A stretch of DNA of 12,441 nt from Rodentolepis nana (lineage: Eukaryota; Platyhelminthes; Cestoda; Cyclophyllidea; Hymenolepididae), in NCBI GenBank assembly GCA_900617975.1, contig UZAE01001598.1:1-12441 (forward strand). The letters are read 5' to 3'. A program made the position numbers and the translations under genes. Shown here piece after piece: positions 1 through 7,112 of the stretch; within the stretch, counting starts at the first letter, position 1; each line of letters begins with the position of its first letter. The notes beneath the pieces are model-generated. The model was not told where the DNA came from and made no database searches. It was given only the letters and a program-made list of their open reading frames with translations.

Positions 1-78
1 TTCCTCTCTGTGAAGCCTGGAGTCAACTAAAGGGCTAATGGCATCAAAACGCCTGCCATTTGAGATAAATAAATAAAT
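1..78 (+). mobile_element. 3' tail of short retroelement, cut by window edge
   Basis: This is the last ~78 bases of the dispersed short element found in full at 2672, 5560, 6773, 10815 and 11749. It contains the family's conserved tail words in order: the CTCTGTGAAGCC block, AGTCAACTAAAGGGCTAATG, CGCCTGCCATTTGA, and a terminal (AAAT)n run. The body and head lie outside the window, so length, subfamily and target-site duplication cannot be judged. Because the LINE at 296-882 has a related 3' end, this could formally be a LINE tail. The AAAT (not ATA) repeat unit and the closer sequence match favour the short element. Confidence 0.85.
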
Positions 79-325
79 GCTTCAGAAGAGCATGTTATCT
101 TCACCAAACCAATTGTTCCAATTAAATATTATTTTCAACCTTATTTATTAATTTTTTTCGTTTCATAATTAAAAAGTCCAAAATATGAAATAGTTAACAC
201 TGAGACCATGTGGATTTGCCTTGGGATTGAGTTTGACCTATCTGTATCTGTCCGTAATTTGTGCAATTAATGAACATATTCTAGTTACTGGATAATCTGA
301 TAATAAGGGTAGGTTATTTCCGATA

Positions 326-772
326 ATGTTTGAACATATTAAAATAGAAGTCAAAATGCCTGGCCACTTTGGCATTAAAGGCGATGAGCTTGCTGACCCA
401 CTTGCTAAGAAGGGGACAACGATTTTGCAATGCATGGACCGGCCGATGTCTTTCCACACAATGAAGACCTTAATCAGGAGAGAATTCAAGACCTCAAGGT
501 TCAACAAACTTAAAGCTCGAAAAAAGGAGAAACAGTGGAGAGTGGCACTCTCCGACATAGCCGACTGGCCAAGAATCGAAGCCGTTACTGAGTTTAGACT
601 ACGTACTGGACACGATTGCCTGGCACAAAAACCTACACAGATTGGGAGTATACACTCAACCTACATGCCCCATATGTAACCTACAGGAGGAAAAGGACAA
701 GACCCACCTGATTCGGTGACGGAAACCGAGAGATACTGGGAAGTCAGAAGACAACTACTGAACTACTGTTAA
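326..772 (+). pseudogene. LINE ORF2 C-terminus: RNase H remnant, frameshifted
   Basis: The first open part (326-679) has the RNase H signature GHFGIKGDELAD at residues 13-24, with the family's GH motif and the Asp of the ELAD block, followed by a Lys/Arg-rich linker and a TEFRLRTGHDCL segment typical of LINE RNase H tails. The RNase H fold is incomplete because its N-terminal half, carrying the other catalytic acidic residues, is missing. Around 640-665 the coding line shifts frame. A CPIC pair then appears at 666-677, continuing to a THLI block, but the final Cys expected of the finger is not present and a stop (TGA) follows. The coding line returns to the original frame near 715 with an ERYWEVRRQLL segment and ends at a TAA (770-772). 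At least two frameshifts and the 5' truncation mean no functional enzyme. The ATG at 326 is incidental, being internal to the original ORF. Confidence 0.85.
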
Positions 773-795
773 CTGTCCTAAAGCCTACATATATG

Positions 796-882
796 TTCCC
801 TCTTGCAAAAGCCGAAGTCAAATAAGAGCTAATGATTAATATCATACAGCCTGACATTTGACATAATAATAATAATAATAAA
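796..882 (+). repeat. LINE 3' end homologous to the short-element tail
   Basis: Aligned by eye, this segment follows the short-element tail in order: TGTTCC, then AAGCCGAAGTCAAATAA, then GAGCTAATGAT, then AT-CAT-C-GCCTGACATTTGA, then simple repeat. The LINE ends in an ATA/TAA repeat (863-882). Most short elements end in AAAT repeats, but the copy at 4507-4829 also has a TAA-type tail. This is the likely reverse-transcriptase recognition region shared by both elements. Confidence 0.8.
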
Positions 883-1365
883 GTAAAACGCACATGTATC
901 CTCTTCAGACAGTACGTTTATAGTGGCCGTTAGTATTCTCTCAAATGTAATATTCAAAAAATAACCTTGGTCCTATGTGAACCTAAACGGCTACAGTGGT
1001 TAATCTATACTTATAACTTTGAGTCATGCTAAAAATGGCAGATTAGTAACTCTGGAGTGAAATATTGGTTACAATGCACAGATAAATCGCACCTTAAAAC
1101 TTTGAACATTCCAGTGACAGTGGTGTTCAAAAGCGGCTTTTCATTAAGATTAATAATCTTTTTCGGGAACAATCTATGATAATAGACCAAAGTTTCCTAA
1201 TTAAGCCAATATCTATTTATTCTCAAGGTATTGCTTCGTAAAAAAAATACATCATGAACAGGTCTAATTGGTTCTTAAAATACCATGCAATTAAGAGAAG
1301 CTAAGCTGATTTAAACTCTAAGGTTGGGCAACAAAGGCTTTGTAGTTAATGACGATGGACAACAA
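883..1365. other. Unassigned AT-rich stretch
   Basis: No coding potential, RNA gene or repeat match to the rest of the window was found. The last 45 bases (about 1320-1365) sit where the 3' tail of the minus-strand element at 1366-1630 should be, but they do not match that tail convincingly. Confidence 0.6.
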
Positions 1366-1630
1366 TTCACAGAGGGGAAGGAATATCAAAGTGAAAAATT
1401 TGAGAGGGGGAGGGGTGGGACAGAAGAGTGTTTCAAAGATGTAAAAGAGACAGACACAAAGGTAGGGAGAAAAGGGGAGGTGGGTACTCTGGAAGTAGTC
1501 GAATATGACATGCAGTGGGGTGATAGTAGTTCGAAGTGAGAAGTCAACTGCCCGTTAATTGACTTTTTGCTGTATGATCATACGCTGCCCAGGGTACACC
1601 ACGTGGAGGTAAGTCTATCGCACACACCCC
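1366..1630 (-). mobile_element. Short retroelement copy lacking its 3' tail
   Basis: Read on the minus strand, this runs from the head (CCCC at 1627-1630, then GCGATAGACTTACC, CACGTG at 1600-1605) through the pyrimidine-rich middle to the CTCTGTGA block near 1366-1372. The conserved last ~65 bases and the AAAT tail are missing or unrecognisable. That is odd for a target-primed insertion, which normally loses the 5' end instead, so a later deletion or rearrangement is likely. It belongs to the long-middle subfamily, with the GTCTCTTTTACATCTTTGAAA block present. No target-site duplication was found. Part of its head is repeated at 1670-1708. Confidence 0.85.
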
Positions 1631-1669
1631 TCCGCTTCCAAATAAGATGTTGATAGTGAAGGCATATTT

Positions 1670-1708
1670 CCAGGGTACACCACGTGGAGGTAAGTCTATC
1701 GCACACCC
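1670..1708 (-). repeat. Duplicated head fragment of the neighbouring short element
   Basis: 37 bases (1670-1706) are identical to 1589-1625, 81 bases away in the same orientation. Both carry a GGGTACACC variant where every other copy in the window has GGGTGCA, GAGTGCA or another form. The shared private variant points to local duplication or gene conversion rather than an independent insertion. The intervening 1631-1669 is not element sequence. Confidence 0.85.
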
Positions 1709-2656
1709 AGGAGTCCAAAAGTGAAGATCTTGTCCAGCCTTGTTCGTGTGGTAATTCGCCTTATATGACATGCTTAAATATTGATTTTTCGAAAGTATTT
1801 CCATTAAATCTGCCAATATCACATATTTTACATATTTTTTGCATCTTTTTTGCCATAAAATCGCAAGGCTGTTAGTGATTCACTTTTGCAATTAACATAA
1901 GCTTTTGGTAATAAATGCAAAGCTTTTAATATAAATTTTGTGAATTCCCATAGAAATTTCAGACAGAAGTATTTTATTACCGCTCTTCTGTTTATTTGTT
2001 TTTTGAATCTAATTTTACAGACATCGGAATTATTAGGAAAAAAATAATTTATGATTATTTAAACATTCAATTGCATCATTTTTACTATTTTTGTCTGCAA
2101 TAAGTGAAACTTTTTGACCTACATGCATCTAGGAGCTACCAAAATAGTTTTTCACTAATTTTATTGAGCCATTGTTTTGATGTTCACAGAAGGGTTATAC
2201 TTTCCAACATTTGAATGAATACGCGCATTAATACAAAGTGGTTACTCCCTGGTTGAATCCTTCATTCAAAGCATCGATAGCCCATTCCAATTAGACATCT
2301 GGACTTTAAATTGGTATTATTATTACTACAATAGCTAAAGTAATGAAGAGACACGCCAAATTAACTCATTGTTAATTGTACAAAATATATTGAACTCCAG
2401 CGATTAAAAAGTCCTATTAAATTCATCTGATCTCACCACTTCTTTAGTATTTAACTTGTCTATTGATTGAAAATAAAATTAGCTGAAAATCGATTCGACC
2501 TTGAGTCAACAATCAACCAAGGCTCCCTATTGAGAGAACAAAATTTTTGAAAAAAATAAATTTTGCCAATTTACTGTCCTACTGCCACACAGTTGACAAC
2601 TTACTGTTCCGTTTATAGAGCTATGAGTTCTTCTCTGCTCACTAATGCTTACACAG
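1709..2656. other. Unassigned AT-rich stretch
   Basis: Very AT-rich with no convincing ORF, RNA gene or internal repeat. It ends at the target-site duplication of the next element. Confidence 0.6.
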
Positions 2657-2671
2657 ACTTTAAGGCAATGT
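2657..2671. repeat. Target-site duplication, left copy
   Basis: ACTTTAAGGCAATGT, repeated exactly at 2997-3011 on the other side of the 2672-2996 element. Confidence 0.93.
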
Positions 2672-2996
2672 GGGGTGTGCGATAGACTTACCTCCACGTG
2701 GTGCGCCCTGGGCAACGTATATTCATACGGCTAAAAAGTCTATTAACTGGCAGTTGACTTCTCACTTTAAACTACCATGACCCCACCCTATGTCATATTC
2801 GACCACTTCCACTGTACTCGCCTCACCTTTTTTTCTACCTTTTCCACCTTCGTCTTTGAAATACTCTTCCATCCCCCCCCCCTATCGAATTTTTTCAATT
2901 TGATGTTCCTTCCCCTCTGTGAAGTCTGAAGTCAACTAAAGGGCTAATGATAACCATCAAGAGGCCTGCCATTTGATATAAATAAATAAATAAATA
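2672..2996 (+). mobile_element. Full-length short retroelement with perfect target-site duplication
   Basis: This 325-bp copy is the best reference in the window. It is flanked by a perfect 15-bp direct repeat, ACTTTAAGGCAATGT, at 2657-2671 and 2997-3011. That defines both ends and demonstrates target-primed retrotransposition. Order of parts: head starting GGGGTGTGCGATAGACTT, E-box-like CACGTG (2695-2700), head hairpin, a pyrimidine-rich middle with T7 and C9 runs (about 2827-2882), the ~80-nt LINE-like 3' end, and an (AAAT)n tail (2980-2996) that also supplies AATAAA motifs. It has the short-middle form, lacking the GTCTCTTTTACAT block. No Pol III A or B box is evident, and the internal T7 run would be expected to stop Pol III. 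Confidence 0.93.
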
Positions 2997-3011
2997 ACTT
3001 TAAGGCAATGT
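2997..3011. repeat. Target-site duplication, right copy
   Basis: Exact partner of 2657-2671, immediately after the AAAT tail. Confidence 0.93.
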
Positions 3012-3478
3012 ATTTGCTTTAATTATCAAGTACCCCGAGTTTGTAAATTACTTATAAAGCAGAGAAGGCCAATAGAATGAAAAAAACTTTTTTTAGTATC
3101 GGCATTGACTGGTTTGATTCCAACCTAATTTAATGAATTTCCATTTTATTTAATATGCTAGTGGGAAACACCCAGTCCTTTTACGAAGTTTCGGACACTC
3201 ATGCAGGAAAAACTCGGTTTAGTCAAAACTACCGCACATGAGATTTTTGTCAACTCAATTCAGCATTACGTTTCAAGCAGTCATTAATTCAACTAACTGA
3301 AGGGAGCTGCATCAAAATAATGAGACAAAGTATTGGGAGATTTCGAGAAAGCTGCGTTCAATAGAAGGATGGCCAGCCAAATCATGGGGTTGTATGCCCT
3401 TCTTAACTACTTTAAATTCATTAGTGATTTAGGTTTAATTTAGATCTGCCATTCAAATATTTCTTTCTGCACAAGCCT
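3012..3478. other. Unassigned stretch between two inverted element copies
   Basis: No ORF or RNA gene could be supported. It is the spacer between the plus copy ending at 2996 and the minus copy starting at 3488, which lie tail to tail. Confidence 0.6.
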
Positions 3479-3487
3479 CTCGAAAGT

Positions 3488-3841
3488 TTATTTATTTATT
3501 TATATCAAATGGCAGGTGTTTTGATAGTTATCAGTGGCCCTTTAGTTGACTTCAGGCTTCACAGAAAGGAAGATGAACATCAAAGTGAAAAAAATGTCGA
3601 GGAGGGGGAACAGAAGAGTGTTTTAAAGATGTAAAAGAGACATGGGGAACAGAAGAGTGTTTTAAAGATGTAAAAGAGACAGAGACAAAGGTAGAAAAAA
3701 AGGTGAAGTGAATACTGTGGAAGTAGTTGAATATGACATACAGTGGGGTGATGGTAGTTCGAAGTCAGGAACTTTTTGCCGTATGAGTACACGTTGCCCA
3801 GAGTGCACCACGTGGAAGTAAGTCTATCGCACTCCCCTCCC
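3488..3841 (-). mobile_element. Short retroelement copy with internal 39-bp duplication
   Basis: This is a near-complete minus-strand copy with its tail on the left (AAAT repeats as TTTA runs, 3488-3504) and its head on the right (GCGATAGACTTACTTCC; CACGTG at 3809-3814). It is flanked by the short direct repeat CTCGAAAGT at 3479-3487 and 3842-3850, with slightly longer imperfect similarity. It is longer than its siblings (354 bp) because a 39-bp unit is present twice (3604-3642 and 3643-3681). It also lacks about 20 bases in the head at about 3765-3775, removing one arm of the conserved head stem. It has the long-middle form. Confidence 0.9.
3604..3681. repeat. Tandem duplication, 39-bp period, inside the element
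   Basis: The unit beginning GGGGAACAGAAGAGTG occurs at 3604 and again at 3643, with 38 identical bases. No other copy in the window has it, so it arose in this copy or its immediate source. Perfect identity suggests it is younger than the general divergence of the copies. Confidence 0.92.
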
Positions 3842-3850
3842 CTCGAAAGT

Positions 3851-4492
3851 AAAAAGAGGCTAAATCTTCACCAGTGGAAGTATTTGCACTCGACGGGGAA
3901 ATATGAAGCATTAGATTTTAAAAGTGACATATTAATCCTCCCCAAGTGAGGAACCATGCTATTTTCAATGCAATGTTTATTTAATACTATGGCTATTATG
4001 TACTTTAAAGTGGACGAAATTAGCCTTATCATTTACCAAAGCATCAATCATGGCAAATATTTCTCGGCTAATTGCTCATTTCATTCCTGCCAGCAAACAC
4101 AAGCGAATAGGTTGGTTGAAAACCTCCCTTTCTAACAATTGTGATTACGAATAAAACTACCGCATATATTCCCTTCATTTTACCTATCTAAAATGAAGAT
4201 TGATTTGCAGAAATATCCACTTTAATGGCTTCTTCACAGGTACGTTTGCTGTTTGCTCAGGAAAATTATCACCGAAAGTAGGAAAACATGCATTCCAAAA
4301 TCCCGATGGTGTGAGGGCAGTCTGGTAGGGGGTTCAGGGGGGAGTGAAGTTTGCAACATTGTAAATTGATTTGCTTTGTTTCGACATACCTTTCACCATA
4401 AAAGTTAATTTCTTACTAAGATGCCAGTCTGTGTAAAGTTAAAAGTGCTAACAGAAGAAATACAAATAAGTTAGACAAAAAAATTATTTTTT
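3851..4492. other. Unassigned stretch with a G-rich patch
   Basis: No supported gene. A G-rich patch at 4314-4342 has runs of 3, 5 and 6 G. An isolated CACAG/GTACGT splice-donor-like word lies near 4236-4246 without other exon evidence. Confidence 0.55.
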
Positions 4493-4506
4493 GAAAACAC
4501 TAAAAT
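4493..4506. repeat. Target-site duplication, left copy
   Basis: Matches 4830-4843 with one mismatch and brackets the 4507-4829 element. Confidence 0.85.
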
Positions 4507-4829
4507 TATTATTATTATTATTATATCAAATGGCAGGCGTTTCGATGGTCATCATTAGCCCTTTAGTTGACTTCAGGCTCCACAGAGAGGAGGAGGAACA
4601 TCAAAGTGGAAAAAAAGTCGAGAGGGGGGGGGGGAGGAACAGAAGAGTGCTTTAAAGACGAAGGTAGAAAAAAGGTGAGGTGAGTACTGTGGAAGTGGTG
4701 GAATATGACATACAGTGGGGTCATGGTAGTTTGAAGACAGAAGTCAACTGCCGGTTAATAGACTTTTTCGCTGTATGAGTATACGTTGCCCAGGGTGCAT
4801 CACGTGGAGGTAAGTCTATCGCACACCAC
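4507..4829 (-). mobile_element. Full-length short retroelement with TAA-type tail
   Basis: This is a minus-strand copy of ~323 bp. Its tail, at 4507-4523, is a TAA/ATA trinucleotide repeat rather than the AAAT of its siblings, matching the LINE tail at 863-882. The head, ending at 4829, reads GTGGTGTGCGATAGAC on the minus strand, with CACGTG at 4801-4806 and an intact head stem. It is flanked by a near-perfect direct repeat (GAAAACACTAAAAT at 4493-4506 versus GAAAACACAAAAAT at 4830-4843, one mismatch). It has the short-middle form, shared with 2672 and 10815. It contains a long G run on the plus strand around 4625-4635. Confidence 0.92.
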
Positions 4830-4843
4830 GAAAACACAAAAAT
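4830..4843. repeat. Target-site duplication, right copy
   Basis: Partner of 4493-4506, directly after the element head. Confidence 0.85.
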
Positions 4844-5546
4844 CGGTTTCCCTTAAAGGCAAATTTTATTTTAAGCAGATGGGGAAAAGGAGAGAGAGAG
4901 TGAATTCTTCTATTTTTGCCTCACAGACACAAGGGAATGAAATTCAGCTCCACAGGTAAGAAACAGTGAAAAGTAACACATTTTTATGATTTCCCTGAAG
5001 ATAACGTCCGATTGCTGACCTTAACTCTGGGTTCATTAAGTGTACTTCAAACCAATTAACCTAATGTTCGTGGGATTTATCAAATGTCAACTGATGCGGG
5101 AGGTTTCCCAATATATATATATATATAAAAGATAGCATGCAAAAATTAGTAATTTTTCAGTACGCTAGTGGCGTTAAAGTCAACAAGTTCGACTGCAAAA
5201 TCAACAATCAAGGAGTCGATTGGGATCGCTATGCAAATTCAGTGACTATTAATAGACGGTAATTGGAAGGCATAATGCGAGTTTTAAAACTAGGATGTTC
5301 CATTTCTGCTCGAGAAGTGAGCTGGAAATTCATTTCATTCACCGTGAACCAATACTGAATATAAGGCTGACTGATATAAATGCGTATAATGTTGGATTTC
5401 AAAATTATCATGATAATGATAAGTTTCATCAATCAATAAATTCAACCCTTCTGAATAGTTTATCCAGGCTGATCAAATTCAAAGAAATTAAGGAAACTTA
5501 TTTCATGAAAATGATCCACGATGATTTTGTCAATAAGAAGGATATT
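4844..5546. other. Unassigned stretch with microsatellite and possible microexon
   Basis: It holds a short GA run (about 4890-4900), an (AT)n microsatellite (5111-5127) and a 14-bp perfect palindrome ATTATCATGATAAT (5404-5417). A 29-base segment at 4927-4955 sits between acceptor-like and donor-like sequences (see findings). An 85-codon plus-strand ORF at 5295-5552 has no recognisable domain and is not called. Confidence 0.5.
5111..5127. repeat. (AT)n microsatellite
   Basis: 17 bases of alternating A and T; a simple sequence repeat with no further context. Confidence 0.9.
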
Positions 5547-5559
5547 ACTTAATGGTCAT
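5547..5559. repeat. Target-site duplication, left copy
   Basis: ACTTAATGGTCAT, exact match to 5879-5891. Confidence 0.93.
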
Positions 5560-5878
5560 GGGGTGTGCGATAGACTTACCTCCACGTGGTGCTCTCTGGG
5601 CAACGTATACTCATACGACAAAAAAGTCTATTAATCGGGAGTTGACTTCTGAGTTCAAACTACCAAGACCCCACTGTATGTCTTATTCCACAACTTCCAC
5701 AGTACTCACCTTTTTTCTACTTTTTTGTCCGTCTGTCTCTTTTACGTCCGTGAATCATTCTTCTATCCCCCCTCTCGACTTTTTGCCACTTTGGTGTTCC
5801 TCTTCCTTTCTGTGAAGCACAAAGTCAACTTAAGGGCTAATGATACCTATCATAACGCCTGCCATTTGAAATAAATAA
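5560..5878 (+). mobile_element. Full-length short retroelement with perfect target-site duplication
   Basis: This 319-bp copy is flanked by a perfect 13-bp direct repeat, ACTTAATGGTCAT, at 5547-5559 and 5879-5891. The head starts GGGGTGTGCGATAGACTT, with CACGTG at 5583-5588 and both arms of the head stem intact. It has the long-middle form (GTCTGTCTCTTTTACGTCC). It shares GTGAATCATT with the 6773 copy, suggesting a common source. The tail is AAATAAATAA. A plus-strand ORF across the head (5552-5815) is incidental. Confidence 0.93.
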
Positions 5879-5891
5879 ACTTAATGGTCAT
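5879..5891. repeat. Target-site duplication, right copy
   Basis: Exact partner of 5547-5559. Confidence 0.93.
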
Positions 5892-6759
5892 ATCATATGG
5901 ATCGGGTGGTTGAGCAATTTTTTAACGGATTAAAATCACTCTGGTGTTTAAAACACTCTGCTATTTGTTTCTGACCTCAGTTTCTTATGGTATTTTCAAT
6001 CATGTGCCGGCAATTTCTCCGGACTATCTGATTAGCATTTCATTAACTAGTTCAACTAATCACGGTCGTCGATTCACCCTAAAAGGTTAAGGTAGGTTCA
6101 TTATCGACCTTTGATGCATCCACACAGGAGGATGAATCACACTCACTTCATCAGTAGCGAAGATACGATAGTTCTTCCTCTTGATCTCCTCTAAAAATGA
6201 AGTGCAATTCACCACTTTTGTTGAATGAGGGCTCGCAGACTTTCCGTGTTATATCTACCCAAGACAATGCAAAGTTACCATTCAGCGAGAGAGCACTCGA
6301 ACAGATGGAAGATTAAATCACGAATTATAAGAAGAGAAAAGAAATTCAAAAAAATTTGGTCTTTTAATTAGTAGCACAAATTAATGTTTCATTTTCAAAT
6401 ATTTAGAAGTGTGAACTTCGTCCCTTTGGGGAATTCATGTCCAGACACTAATAATAAGCCAATATGGACAATAGGTAAGATGGTAAGTCAACCGCCTGAC
6501 CTCATTTCTTCTCTTTTATCGGAAAGATATGAATAAGTTGAATAGGTGACTAGAGAGTTGGACGTTCGCTGTGTTCATTGACCTTACATTTGTCTACAGA
6601 TTCCCCACAATACATTTCCTCCCCCCTCCCCCCCACCCTTCTCTCTTGATATATCTCTGTTCGAGCGCTGCTAATTTTCTATATGCAAGCATGCTATTGT
6701 CTGAAGTTCTGTCAATTTCCAAAAGATCAGATTTATCAGCTTGAGAGAGAAGAAACAGC
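5892..6759. other. Unassigned stretch with a C-rich tract
   Basis: No gene could be supported. A C-rich tract at 6618-6638 (runs of 6, 7 and 3 C) could form a G-quadruplex on the minus strand. A minus-strand open stretch without ATG (6151-6312) reads protein-like by eye but has no recognisable family. Confidence 0.5.
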
Positions 6760-6772
6760 TCTTTTCAAAGAG
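6760..6772. repeat. Target-site duplication, left copy
   Basis: TCTTTTCAAAGAG, exact match to 7100-7112. Confidence 0.92.
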
Positions 6773-7099
6773 GGGTGTGCGATAGACTTAACTCCACGTG
6801 GTGCATCCTGGGCAATGTGCACTCATATGGTAAAAATGTCAATTAATCGGTAGTTGACTTCTGATTTCCAACTACCATGACCCCAATGTATGTCATATTC
6901 GACCCCTTCACAGAACTCATCTTAAGTTTTCTCTGCCTTTGTGTCTGTCTATCTCTTTCACATATGTGAATCATTATTCTGTCCACCCTCTCGACTATTT
7001 GTCACTTTGATGTTCCTCCTTCTCTCTGTGAAGCCCGAAGTCAGCTAAAGGGCTAGTGATAACTGTCAAAAAGCCTGCCAATTGGGATAAGTAAATAAA
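6773..7099 (+). mobile_element. Full-length short retroelement with perfect target-site duplication
   Basis: This ~327-bp copy is flanked by TCTTTTCAAAGAG at 6760-6772 and 7100-7112; one G of the left copy may belong to the element. The head starts GGGTGTGCGATAGACTT, with CACGTG at 6795-6800. The head stem is broken (ATGTCAAT in place of AAGTCTAT). It shares private features with the 11749 copy: the TCTGCCTTTGTGTC block and GCCCGAAGTCAGCTAAA in the tail, where others read GTCAACT. Both therefore come from one subfamily. Confidence 0.92.
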
Positions 7100-7112
7100 T
7101 CTTTTCAAAGAG
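7100..7112. repeat. Target-site duplication, right copy
   Basis: Exact partner of 6760-6772, following the AAAT tail. Confidence 0.92.

Larger units (their letters stand above)
296..882 (+). mobile_element. 5'-truncated LINE (non-LTR) retrotransposon, 3' end only
   Basis: This is a fragment of a non-LTR retrotransposon. It holds the end of ORF2 (C-terminal part of an RNase H domain and a damaged Cys/His finger, to 772), a short 3' UTR (773-862) and a simple (ATA)n tail (863-882). RNase H downstream of the reverse transcriptase plus a TAA-type tail is typical of I-clade and related LINEs; the exact clade is inference. Endonuclease and reverse transcriptase domains are absent, as expected from 5' truncation during target-primed reverse transcription. 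The 5' boundary is not sharp: the frame opens at 296 after a stop, and recognisable homology begins near 335. I could not find a flanking target-site duplication. The 3' UTR from 796 onward resembles the last ~80 bases of the short elements in this window, which suggests this LINE family, or a relative, is their mobilising partner. Confidence 0.85.

Noticed and set aside
238..558. 106-codon minus-strand ORF
   Set aside because: It is antisense to the LINE RNase H remnant, which has clear homology on the plus strand.
1544..1822. CRISPR-like repeat arrangement from the repeated head words
   Set aside because: Only two repeats with one 39-44-base spacer, both inside a dispersed eukaryotic retroelement.
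2672..2760. tRNA-derived head (A and B box) in the short element
   Set aside because: A GTTCAAACTACC-like string occurs in one copy, but it is not conserved at the right spacing and no A box pairs with it.
5295..5552. 85-codon plus-strand ORF with a protein-like reading
   Set aside because: No recognisable domain, no codon-use contrast with the AT-rich background, and it ends in the target-site duplication of the 5560 element.
5552..5815. 87-codon plus-strand ORF
   Set aside because: It lies almost wholly inside the 5560-5878 short element and arises from the repeat, as do the ORFs at 1324-1539, 1544-1822, 2527-2715, 3580-3792 and 10898-11119.
6151..6312. Minus-strand open stretch of ~54 codons without ATG, followed closely by a donor-like GTGAGT
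   Set aside because: The frame closes with TGA just before the donor-like word, so it cannot be a simple coding exon. No family is recognised.
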